Shown: one piece after another, positions 39,437 to 48,519 of the stretch
How positions within the stretch are numbered: position 1 is the stretch's first letter
How the letters are laid out: every line of letters starts with the position of its first letter
Assembly (NCBI GenBank): GCA_965240325.2
Contig: OZ251229.1
Span: 2,046,001-2,110,000 of the forward strand
Source of the DNA: Rebecca billardiae RCC1528
Lineage: Eukaryota; Haptophyta
Direction of reading: 5' to 3'
Length of the DNA stretch: 64,000 bases
Made by a program: the position numbers and the translations under genes
The notes under the pieces: model-generated
Databases searched by the model: none
Seen by the model: the letters and a program-made list of their open reading frames with translations, nothing else
What the model was told of the DNA's origin: nothing

Positions 39437-39836
39437 TCGTGACGCGATGACGACTCATCAGCATCATCAGTCATCTGCGCTCTCGTCTAATAATTCATCA
39501 TCATCACGACCGCATATATATATATATCGTCGGCTATATATCGTCGTTATCGTAGACGCGCGTAGTCGAGTCATCAGCAGGTCGTAGTCGTCGTCATCAG
39601 ACATCATCATTAGCGCGCCGATTTATTAGCGCGCTAGTACGTCGCCATCACGACGTATGCAGCTCGTCGAGAAGTCACTCCGCTGAATCAGCATCAGTGC
39701 GCAGTATATAGTGTCAATAACGGGACGATAATCAGTGATCCCGATCAGACATCAGCAGCGGCATCATCATCATCATCAGCAGCAATCAGCATCGAGATCA
39801 GAGTAATCCTCATCACGGACACGGCGCGCGGTCATA
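39437..39836. other. convergent 3' region rich in CATCAT/TCGTC words
   Basis: Between two convergent genes; relatively AT-rich with many CATCA and CGTCGT words and a short TA run (39514-39526). No gene is seen. Confidence 0.5.
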
Positions 39837-39950
39837 TCATGATGATGCCGATGCACCAGCAACGCCAACGCCTGAACGTTGACCGCCGCCCCCACTCGGC
39901 GCGCCATCTCCGGCGGCGGCCCGTGCAGCACTGCTCGCTGCAGCCGCCGC

Positions 39951-39981
<31 letters not shown>

Positions 39982-41385
39982 TCGGCCGCCATCCGCTCGC
40001 TCTTCTCCACGACGTCAAGGAGGAAGCTGTCAAACTGCGCGTTGCCGCGCGCGACGCCGATTGCGCACCGCGCCGAGTTGCTTGCCTGCTCGACGCCCTC
40101 CATGGAGGCGAGCTGCATCGCCTGCTCGAAGTAGTGCTGCGCCTCGTCGTACTCGCCCTGCAGGTTTGACAGCATCCCGAGCTGCCGGAACGCGTCGCCC
40201 TTGCCCCGGTTGTCGTTGAGCGTGCGCGCGAGCTGGAGCTGACGCTCGGCACACGCCTTGGCGGTTGGAATGTCTTCGACGGATGCGGCCTGGCCGAGGT
40301 TGCCGCACGCGAGGGACTCGCCGGCGAGCGAGCACATCCGGATGGCGTAACGCAGCGCGTGCTGGTGGTTCTGCACCGCCTCCTCCGCCATCCCCAGCGA
40401 GGCATAGCACAGCCCCAGGTTGACGTGCGCAATGTACTTTCCGGGAACGTCCGCGACCGACAGGTGCTTGGTGTGGTACTGCACGGCCCCGCGCACCGAG
40501 TCGGCGCCCATCAGCTGGTAGTCCACGCCGATGGAGTTGCACGCGAGCGCCTCGCCCATCGTGTCGCCGGACTCTAGGCAGCTCTCGAGGAAGTGCTTGT
40601 AGCACTTGATCGCCTGCGGGCCGCGGGGCGCGGATGGCGGGGAGTCGGCGGCGGCGCGGTGTCACGCCTCGGCCTGCGGCAGCGGGGCCCTCGCCGGGAA
40701 GGCGCGCGCGCGCGCTCTGGCGTACGCGAGCGGTGGCTGGCGCGCGAGGCGCTGGGCGCGGCGCGCGCGGCTCGAGGGCGCGCACCTGGGCGTAGTCGCC
40801 CACGTTGTCGAAGAGCACGCCCTGCTTGAACGCCTGCACGCCGGCGACGCCGCCGTAGCCGGCGCGGCGCGCGGACTGCGCGAGCATGGCGAAGTCCTTC
40901 ATGCGCTCGGCGGGGGGCTGCTGCGCGCCTGGCCCGCTCACGAGCCCTCGGCGCGGGGCTTTCTTCGCCACCTTGGCCGTGAGCTCGGCGATGGCGTGCA
41001 TCGAGGTGAGACCGCCGTCGCCCTCAGCCGAAGCCTTCAGGTCGACGCGTGCCGGGCAGTTGTACTCCGGGGGCGGCTCGACGCGGAGTGGCTGCTTGAC
41101 CCGCGGCATCATCGACTGGTGCGCGGGCGCGTGCGCCGCCGGCGGCGGGCCGGCGAAGAACGGGTCTTCGTACGCCTCGTCGTACTCGGCCTCCAGCCGC
41201 TCAAACACCTCAGGCGGCGGCGAGGGCGCGCGCTTCTCGTTCGACATCCAGCGAGCGGGCGTGCGCGCGCGCTGCGTGTCCGAGGCGTTGGCGTTCGCTG
41301 TCGACGACGACATGAGCCGGCTGATCGTGTCGATCGGGGCCACAGCCGGCTCATGGACATCTGACCCGCTCACGAAGAGCGACAT
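39837..41385 (-). CDS. TPR-repeat protein, two exons
   Basis: Exons 41385-40786 and 40613-39837 join in frame (458 residues; 172-bp intron with GTGCGCG donor and CCCGCAG acceptor). The amino part has charged and Pro-rich segments (EVFERLEAEYDEAYEDPFFA, VEPPPEYNCPARVDLKAS). From GDYAQ-AIKCYKHFLESCLE on come tandem tetratricopeptide helices: GEALACNSIGVDYQLMG, IAHVNLGLCYASLGMAEEAV, GESLACGNLGQAA, GDAFRQLGMLSNLQGEYDEA followed by QHYFEQAMQLA. The tail is Ala- then Gly/Ser-rich. TPRs mediate protein-protein contacts; the overall arrangement recalls flagellar or scaffold TPR proteins, but no specific orthologue is claimed. MSLFVSGS is preferred as the start; ATGs further upstream are possible. Confidence 0.85.
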
Positions 41386-41658
41386 GCTGCTGGGCCCCTT
41401 CTCGTGCTGCTGGCGAAACTGACCGCTGCTCCAGCCAGTGCAAAACAAGAGGCGGAAAGGAAATAAGGAATGGAAAATGGCGGGCGGGGTAAAAAAACCG
41501 TTCTTGTAATGGGAGTTTTTCGTGCGCGCGTGAAAAAGATCTTCGCAGGCGCGAGCGCCGAGCGGTCGCCGCAGCGGCTTGTCGCTTGAGCATGATCAGC
41601 AGTTTGAACAGTCTCAGCTAGTCGCAGATGAGACTGGCGCTGAGACGCCTGAGTCATC

Positions 41659-42077
41659 CAGGGCTCAAAGATCCGGTGCTCGGTGGCGCCGGTGTACCGG
41701 TACACCGGTGCGCGCACCGCGGGGGGGTCCGGGGGGGTGTCCCCCCCCCGGCCCGGGGCCCCGCCGGCCCGAGGCGAAGAAAATTTTTGGGCCTATTTAC
41801 TGATAGAAACAGCCCAATTATTATTGGACGAATAAATATCGGCGGCGTATTCGCCTCCCGCCCTGAGAGTGCCAGCCGAGTGACTCCGACCTCGGACACT
41901 GACAAGTGACGGCTCCGCGTACTCCGCGTACTCGCGGGTGCTGTGGTCCGGGCCGCGCACACGACCCCTCCCGGACTCTCACCGGTGCGCGGCAGTTTGT
42001 GGCGGTGCATACCGGTACGCACCGGTACGCACCGGTACGGTATTTACCGGTGTCCGGTGTACCGTCTTGGAGCCCTG
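41659..42077. mobile_element. 419-bp hAT-type MITE with 8-bp target duplication
   Basis: The element begins CAGGGCTCAAAGATCCGGTG and ends with the inverted form CGGTGTACCGTCTTGGAGCCCTG-like terminus. GAGTCATC flanks both sides (41651-41658, 42078-42085). CAGGG termini plus an 8-bp duplication are hallmarks of hAT elements. Inside are palindromic and tandem ACCGGT words (GGTGTACCGGTACACC at 41691; three CACCGGTACG-like units at 42010-42040) and G/C runs. It has no coding capacity and lies upstream of the TPR gene. Confidence 0.9.
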
Positions 42078-42295
42078 GAGTCATCACCTACTGGCTACTG
42101 TAGTCAGTCTTGAAGGCTATGGGGGGTAGTCAACAACTCAACACCGTGTCAGAAGAGGCAGAATAACGCCCCGGCGCCCAGGCAGTCTTACTCTGCTAAG
42201 TCTGAGAATTTAGTGAGTAGGCAGTAGCTTAGCTGAGACCTGAGTTGAGTGAGTACTGACTCTGACAGAGACTCTGAGTACCCCGCGACTATGAT

Positions 42296-43045
42296 TCAGG
42301 CAGTGTCCGAATCTGGACCTGCTCCAGGCCGCAGCAGCGCCAGAAGCTGTTCAGCTGCGGACGACTCCCAAAACTCGTCGTATCGCACGATCCTTCCTTG
42401 GCGGGCCGCGTCGTAGCTGTAGCGGGTGCGCCCACGGAGCTCGATGCGTGGGCGCCACGGCAGGTTGATTCCGCCGGACATGCGCCAGCGGCACTCGATG
42501 CAGTTGGATGCCTTGTCGAGCCGGGCGTCGAAGAGCTCGACGGCGCGGTCGCCGAGCAGCGCGTTGAGAATCGGATCAAGAGCGGCAAGGTTGCGCTCGA
42601 ACGTTGCCAGCCCTTTGAAGGAGAGCGTCGGGTCAGTGAACACGCACTCCTCGTCGTAGAGGTTGGGCGTGATGTCACCCGTGAAGAGGTACTCGCGCTC
42701 GAGGAAGTCTGCTCTGAGGCCATCGAGCAACTCCTCGGGAGAGACCGGTGGTGAGGTGTCAGCCGCTCGCTCAGCCGCTCGTTGAGCTGCGCGCTCAGCC
42801 AGCGACTTTGGGGGTGGCACAACAGCGTTCACCACAGACGTCAAACCGCCGACAACCTGTTTCACCCACGGCGGGGACTCGTCATAAGTCGCCTCGTCTG
42901 GGAGGCTCGTCATCACGACACTGTGTAGCAACGACGCTCGCAACACCCCCGGGCGGGGCAGCGCCGCGGCCTCTGTCGGCGCCAACAGTGCGGATGCAAG
43001 CGCAAGGGCCGCGATCGCGCGGGCGGCGCGAGTCGCGCTCGCCAT
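42296..43045 (-). CDS. DUF2358-like protein with targeting leader
   Basis: A 249-residue frame. The amino end (MASATRAARAIAALALASAL then LAPTEAAAL) looks like a signal or the first part of a plastid targeting leader. The folded part (about 105-235) has LRADFLEREYLFTGDITPN, LYDEECVFTDPTLSFKGLAT, FERNLAALDPILNALL, ECRWRMSGGINLPWRPRIEL and RIVRYDEFWE. This resembles the DUF2358 family, which has a SnoaL/NTF2-like cone fold and is common in plants and algae; no reaction is established. It is divergent from the ZZ/SANT gene with about 190 bp between likely starts. Confidence 0.85.
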   Translation of the reverse strand: MASATRAARAIAALALASALLAPTEAAALPRPGVLRASLLHSVVMTSLPDEATYDESPPWVKQVVGGLTSVVNAVVPPPKSLAERAAQRAAERAADTSPPVSPEELLDGLRADFLEREYLFTGDITPNLYDEECVFTDPTLSFKGLATFERNLAALDPILNALLGDRAVELFDARLDKASNCIECRWRMSGGINLPWRPRIELRGRTRYSYDAARQGRIVRYDEFWESSAAEQLLALLRPGAGPDSDTA

Positions 43046-43237
43046 TCTGCGATGCGGTCCGGTCCGGGGGGCCCCGGAGCTCGGCTCGCTCCCCCGCGCG
43101 GGTTGCCGCCGGGCGACTCCCTGGCCAGCTGTGCCTTGGGACATCGCGCGCAACCGCGCCGAGGACCTGGGACGTGGCTCGTGAGCCTTGCCGCCTCGCG
43201 CGAGTGCCTGTGCGTCAACGAGCAGCCGATATCCGCC
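43046..43237. promoter_or_regulatory. short shared upstream region of divergent genes
   Basis: The DUF2358-like gene starts leftward at 43045 and the ZZ/SANT gene probably starts rightward at 43238. Both promoters must lie in or near this 192-bp GC-rich interval, or overlap coding sequence. No specific box is recognised. Confidence 0.4.
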
Positions 43238-45838
43238 ATGGGCAACGCGCACGCGACGCACACTCGCGGTCAGCGCTCTGCCAGTGCAGGCAATCTGGGC
43301 GCGCATGCGCGCGAGCACCGCTGCGCGCTGCGCGCGCGTCGGGCACTTCAGCCTGACCCGACCGTTTGGCAAGGAAAGGCGCCGCTGGGCGGATCCATGC
43401 AGCTCTTTCCCGAAGCGATTCCTGTGCTGCGCACACTCGAAGATTGCGGCGTGCAAGTCGACCTCGCCGGCTCGTCGCGCCAAACCGGCAAGGTTGTCAG
43501 CCCATCCAGCTCGCTCATGCCGCCAACGGCTGGAGCTCCTGATGCTGGCACGCGTGAAGCGGCATCCAGCCCCTTGGGCCTGCATGCTGGCACGGCCGAC
43601 GCCATCCTCACGCAGACGCATGCGCCTGGCGCACGGCTGCGCAAGGATGAATTTGAGCAGCCGCATGCATCAACGGAACTGACACATCTCGGCCCGGAGC
43701 GCGAGGCTCCTCCTCACGAAGCAAGTGTCACGATACTGGTCAAGCCTGTCGACGTCTCTCCGGCAGCTGCGCGCCGTGCCGACCTGACAGCGCAACCTCC
43801 GCAAGGGCTGACGCCGAAGCAGTGCGAGGCTTGCATCGCGCTGCGCGCGCGCAGGAGGGGCATGTGCGCGATGCATCGCGCGCTGCACGAGCGCAGTGCT
43901 GATGCTGCAGCCGCGCCCAAGCCCGACGCCGAGCCCACGGCGGAGCCCCGCGATTTGCCGGCCGCACACGTGCGCGCACACGAGCCTGCCGCGAGTGGCA
44001 TGCGCACGCCCGCCATCGAGGTGTGCACAGCCATTCGCACCCGTCGCAGCTCGCTCGAGGATGCGCCACGCGCGCATGCAGAGGCCGCGGCGCCAGCAGA
44101 TGTGGGCGCCGATGGCGATGAAAGCGGAGACTCCGCCGATGCAAGCAGCGAAGGCGCAGCGTCTGCAGCGCAAAGTGACGCTTCCGTCACCGACGACGAC
44201 GATGGGCCACGGCCTGATCGCGAGCTGCCTCCGGAGCAATGCAAGATGTGCACCGTGCTGCGCGCGCGCCGCAAGGGCATGTGCCCAGCGCACCGCGCGC
44301 AGCTGAGCTCCGCGGCGCGGCGCGGGGCGCACAGGCCGGCGGCGGCGACAATCCAGAAGCCGGACGAGACCGAGTCGGCTGACGAGTTCCAGCCGGCGGA
44401 TGTGCCGCCGCCGCAGACGTGCAACCGCGAAGTCACATCGCGCGAATGCGCCCAGGAGTGCACTGCGCCCGGCCTGAGCTCGGCTGCTGCTGGCCTGCGC
44501 GCGAGCGCGCGTGCCGCCGAGGGCGGGCGATCGCCGGGCTCGCCGAAGCACGCGGACGGCCAGGACCTCGAAGGCGCAGAGGACGGCTACGGGCACTCCA
44601 GCGGCGACGACGACGATTTGAGCAGTGCTGGCGAGGAGGGCGCCGGCGCGCTCGGAGCCGCCGCTCCCGGCACTCTCGCGCTGTCCGGGCCACTGCGGAC
44701 GCGATCGGGCCGTCTCACCACTGCTGCAGCTGGCACCCAGCGGCCGCCCATGTCGCTGGAGATGCCGACACTGGTGACGCTGGCGGAGGCACCGTTCGAG
44801 CTCCCGCAGGATGTGCACGCCGACGCGGCCAAGGGCAGGCGCGTCCTTGCCGAGCAGGCCGAGCGCGAGCTGCAGGACGAGATCGTCGCGGGCGTGAGCT
44901 GCTTCTGGCGCGAGGGCGACGACGCGTTCGTCCTTGACGAGCGCCAGACATTTGTCGAGACGACGTGCGACATCTGCGCGCGAACGATCGGTGCAAACGA
45001 GCACTGGACGCAGTGTTTCGACTGCCTCGACTTCGACATGTGCGACGACTGCAGCCCGAGCACCGTGCACGACCGCACGCACGTGCTGCGTCGGCGTCCG
45101 CCAATGCGCAGCATGCAGGCCGAGGGCGAGGGCGAGGGCGAGGGCGCTGAGCCGCGCGGGGCGAGCTGGTCGGAAGCCGACGATCTCGCGCTGCTGAACG
45201 CTGTGGCCAAAGAGGGCCTGCACTGGGGCAGCGTGGGGCTCTTCATCAACCGGTCCGAAGAGCTGTGTGCGCAGCGCTTCCTCCAGCTCGCGGAAAGCGC
45301 TGGCGATGGCACCGGTGCAGAGCTGGCCAACGGTGGCGCGCACCTCCACAAGCGCCCACTCGACGACTCGTTCTTCTCGCCGAAGTACAAGCGACCAGCT
45401 GCTGCAGCTCCGCCGCAGAATGCCGAGCTGCGGCTGCTCATCGAGCTGGACCTCAACGAGAGTGGCGTCAGCCCTGTCGCGCTCAGCGCGCGCGCACGCT
45501 CCGATGCAGCAACGCGCAAGATCCAGGACGTCAAGCACGTGATTGGGCGCCTGCGCACGGCTGGAGGGGCGGCGGCTCTCGGCGTCACGCCGGTGCGTGG
45601 CGCGCCCGCGCCCGGCACTGCCGCCCCCAAGGCTCATCATGGCGTGCAGGAGCGCCGCCATGGGACGAGCGCCCCAAAGCGGGCGATTGACAAGAAGAAG
45701 AAGAAGCACAAGAAGAAGAAGAGCGACAAGCGGGAGCCGTCGAAGAAGACTGGGCGCAGGACCAAGAAGCACGACCGCAGAGCTCACAAGTCCGCGGGCC
45801 CGCGCATCTCGGCGCTGTCGCTATCTCCCCCGCGCTGA
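43238..45838 (+). CDS. ZZ zinc finger + SANT protein (ADA2-like)
   Basis: Start chosen at MGNAHATH, giving 866 residues; the frame is open back to 43052 but that would abut the divergent gene, and MQLFPEAI at 43397 is another candidate. Two copies of a compact motif C-x2-C-x10-C-x2-H (QCEACIALRARRRGMC and QCKMCTVLRARRKGMC) lie near residues 197 and 334. A ZZ finger at about 576-615 (CDICARTIG, WTQCFDCLDFDMCDDC, VHDRTHVLRR) is followed by a SANT/MYB-like domain at about 641-690 (ASWSEADDLALLNAVAKEGL, HWGSVGLFI, RSEELCAQRFLQL). ZZ then SANT is the order in ADA2 adaptors of histone acetyltransferase complexes; the ADA2 SWIRM end is not seen. The carboxy end is strongly basic (KKKKKHKKKK and RRTKKHDRR), a likely nuclear signal. 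Confidence 0.8.
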   Translation: MGNAHATHTRGQRSASAGNLGAHAREHRCALRARRALQPDPTVWQGKAPLGGSMQLFPEAIPVLRTLEDCGVQVDLAGSSRQTGKVVSPSSSLMPPTAGAPDAGTREAASSPLGLHAGTADAILTQTHAPGARLRKDEFEQPHASTELTHLGPEREAPPHEASVTILVKPVDVSPAAARRADLTAQPPQGLTPKQCEACIALRARRRGMCAMHRALHERSADAAAAPKPDAEPTAEPRDLPAAHVRAHEPAASGMRTPAIEVCTAIRTRRSSLEDAPRAHAEAAAPADVGADGDESGDSADASSEGAASAAQSDASVTDDDDGPRPDRELPPEQCKMCTVLRARRKGMCPAHRAQLSSAARRGAHRPAAATIQKPDETESADEFQPADVPPPQTCNREVTSRECAQECTAPGLSSAAAGLRASARAAEGGRSPGSPKHADGQDLEGAEDGYGHSSGDDDDLSSAGEEGAGALGAAAPGTLALSGPLRTRSGRLTTAAAGTQRPPMSLEMPTLVTLAEAPFELPQDVHADAAKGRRVLAEQAERELQDEIVAGVSCFWREGDDAFVLDERQTFVETTCDICARTIGANEHWTQCFDCLDFDMCDDCSPSTVHDRTHVLRRRPPMRSMQAEGEGEGEGAEPRGASWSEADDLALLNAVAKEGLHWGSVGLFINRSEELCAQRFLQLAESAGDGTGAELANGGAHLHKRPLDDSFFSPKYKRPAAAAPPQNAELRLLIELDLNESGVSPVALSARARSDAATRKIQDVKHVIGRLRTAGGAAALGVTPVRGAPAPGTAAPKAHHGVQERRHGTSAPKRAIDKKKKKHKKKKSDKREPSKKTGRRTKKHDRRAHKSAGPRISALSLSPPR

Positions 45839-46080
45839 GTGCCAGAGCCCGCGTTGCTGTCGTGTTGCCCTGCCGCCGCTCCACTGTGGCACTGTCTGAC
45901 GGAGAGCGCTCTGAAGTCTGAACACCTCGACCATTGTAATCTCAACTTTGTATGATACGTTGATTCCGAACCGGCACGGTACACACGTAACACCGCGTGC
46001 CGATTCATGGCTGCGCGAATCCGCTGGGCCAGGGCTCGTAGCAGACCACTGCCACTCTTGCCCGACCCGGACGGAGAGGC

Positions 46081-47130
46081 ATGACGTCAACAGGCGCGAC
46101 GCCTGCAGGCATGCGCATCCCCGTCATTGACTTCTCGCCGTGGATGGCCGACGAGGGTGCTGCCGTGGGCGGGATGCCGACGGAGGCACAACGTTCCGTC
46201 GCAGCCCAGATCGACGAGGCGTGCCGCCAGACGGGGTTCTTGTTCGTGACCAACCACGTCAGCCCGCAGCTCGTCAAGCAGGCGTTCGCGGCATCCAAGG
46301 AGCTCTTCGCGCTCCCCGAGGCGCACAAGCTGGACAAGTTCTGCCGCCTGAACTCATCGACGAACATGGGCTACTCGCCGTTCGCGGGCGAGCAGCTGAA
46401 CAGCCGGCGGGCGCCTGACCTGAAGGAGGCGTTCAACGTCAAGAAGATGGGAACTGACTTCTCAAGCACGCCTGGCAGCTTCAAGCCTGCCGCGACGGAA
46501 CTGTTTGCGGCCCTTGAACGTTTCTTCAAGCGGTACTGCCTCGCCACCACGCTCGCGCTCGGCCTCGATGACCACGAGTTTTTCGTCCGCGCGTTTGGCG
46601 ACATGGAGCTGTGCACGCTGCGCTTCCTGCACTACCCGCCGTGCGACTCGGCGTCGACCAGGATCGGGTCGCCCGATGGCACGCCTGCCTCCGCGATCCG
46701 CGTGGGCGAGCACACCGACTTTGGCATGAACACGATACTCCACCTGGACTCGGGCGCACGTGGGCTGCAGGTGAAGCCGGTGGCTGGCGCCGAGGTCGGC
46801 GGTCTCGCCGGCGGTGAGGATGGCGAGTGGCTCGACGTCGATGCACCGGACATGCCTGGCGCGGTGGTGAACACCGGCGCGTTGCTCGCACGCTGGACGA
46901 ACGACGTGTGGTGCGCCACTGCGCACCGCGTGGTTGTGCCTGACGCGAGCGTCGCAGCCAGCTCTCGCTATTCGATCGCGTGCTTCATGGATCCAGACAG
47001 GGACGCCAAGATCGCCGTACACCCGCATTTTGTCTCACCGGGCGAGAAACCGCGCTACGGTGAGACCACTGGCGGGGAGTACCTAACTATGAAGCTGCGG
47101 GCCGCGCACGACCGCGCACCAGAGGCGTGA
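46081..47130 (+). CDS. 2-oxoglutarate/Fe(II)-dependent oxygenase
   Basis: Single exon, 349 residues. The amino end has IPVIDFSPW and the DIOX_N-type block IDEACRQTGFLFVTNHVSPQ. The core has the iron ligands His and Asp in VGEHTDFGMNTIL, the distal His in CATAHRVVVP and the 2-oxoglutarate-binding Arg-x-Ser in SSRYSIACF. This is the isopenicillin-N-synthase/gibberellin-oxidase-like superfamily; the substrate cannot be deduced. ATG at 46111 (MRIPVIDF) is a second possible start. It follows the ZZ/SANT gene by 240 bp on the same strand. Confidence 0.92.
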   Translation: MTSTGATPAGMRIPVIDFSPWMADEGAAVGGMPTEAQRSVAAQIDEACRQTGFLFVTNHVSPQLVKQAFAASKELFALPEAHKLDKFCRLNSSTNMGYSPFAGEQLNSRRAPDLKEAFNVKKMGTDFSSTPGSFKPAATELFAALERFFKRYCLATTLALGLDDHEFFVRAFGDMELCTLRFLHYPPCDSASTRIGSPDGTPASAIRVGEHTDFGMNTILHLDSGARGLQVKPVAGAEVGGLAGGEDGEWLDVDAPDMPGAVVNTGALLARWTNDVWCATAHRVVVPDASVAASSRYSIACFMDPDRDAKIAVHPHFVSPGEKPRYGETTGGEYLTMKLRAAHDRAPEA

Positions 47131-48519
47131 GCAGCAAGCAGCTTGCGTGTCGATCCGCAGGCGGCAGGGACCCGGCCGCGTTGGCGGACGACCGTGCGCC
47201 TGAGAGTGATCGACGCCGTCGGCGTCGAGGCCCGTACTGCTACTTGACTGAAATGTCAGCATTCTCAATCTCAGCCTGCTCAAGACGGTCCGGATTCATA
47301 CAATGACACTATATTTTTTTACAGTGTTATTAATTAATACCGGCTAGCTAATACGTCAGACGCCTCATATACCTGTCATGAAGCGCGGTCTGTCAATCGG
47401 GCCGCAGCGGGCACTGGGCGCGGGCGCGGCTGCCGGGTGCCAGCATTGCGCCAGTCCGCGGCCGGACGTCGCGCCAGCTTGAGCCGTGTGAGCCGGCTGG
47501 CCGCGGCAGTGGGCGCGGCCGCGCGCGCGCCAATCACATTCTGAGTGACATAGTACATAGTAACATACCTGGGAGCTGAGCTCTGGAGCTGATAGTAGGT
47601 GCTCCGTGCTGATGCGGTGGCGAGTAGCGGACGGGATTGGAGCGAGCAGACACACGATCGGCATGACCGCTCCGACTCATAGATATAGTAGATAGTGGCG
47701 CTGAGGAAGCCCCCCCCCCCCCCCGCTCTGCTGTCACACAAGTGTGATGAGCGCGAGTGTATCATCACCGCTGCATGACAGGACGAATTGCTGTTTAAGG
47801 GGGACTTGTGCGCTCGCGCCTGCCGGACTTGTTGTGCACCGAGCGATCGCGCCACCACGGCGCAGCGTTCTCTTCTCAGCGTGCACCGCATTTTTTTTCG
47901 TGGAGCAATCAAGCACTTGATTGCTACCGCAATGACCGCCCGCTTTTCGCCGGCGACAACCTGCCGTGCATCAAGGCTGCTAAAAAGCCATACCAATGAA
48001 AGTATTCGTCAGGCGCAGTGCAACTTCGGCAAACGCGAATTTGATTACGATCTACGGTTCGCATCGAACACCCCCGCCCGACTTCGCTCCGCCCTACAAC
48101 TTCGGTGATGTTTTTACCCCACTCAGTGTCGCCGAACATCACCATCCGAATCATACCGTCGCGGTTAACGCGCTCGGCACCTAATCAGCGATGCGGGGAA
48201 TCTTAACGCAGATGCCACGGAAGCCTCCACTGCCAACCAAGCGCGGCAAGCATCGAAACCTTGGACGTCCAGCACTCCGAGGTGTGCAGCTGATCGACAC
48301 CGGTGCGCGCATCCTCGATTGCGCGACGCGCGCGCTCGCCCCTCGTGCGCCGGCGCGCGCGCCCAGCGCGAGCTGGCTATCGTGCACACCGCCTCCCCTG
48401 CACTGTTGTGTGCTCCTCGCGCGTCACCGGCCCACGCTCACCCCTTCCTGCTCCCCGTGCACGCGCGCACCGCGCGCGCCCTCCCGGATCAGGCCGCGAG
48501 CGCACAGCCGTCTCTCGCC
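47131..48519. other. intergenic region without a supported gene
   Basis: Includes a 3' region with short AT-rich runs (about 47310-47345), a C homopolymer (47709-47724) and a run of T (47890-47898). A 206-codon minus-strand frame (47376-47996) and a 106-codon plus-strand frame lack recognisable domains. The last 200 bp should contain the promoter and leader of the SLC4 gene. Confidence 0.4.

Noticed and set aside
47376-48108. 206-codon minus-strand and 106-codon plus-strand ORFs, and a short FAGDNLPCI phrase resembling a DNA methyltransferase motif
   Set aside because: The phrase is followed by a stop after a few residues, no further methyltransferase motifs occur, and neither ORF has other support.
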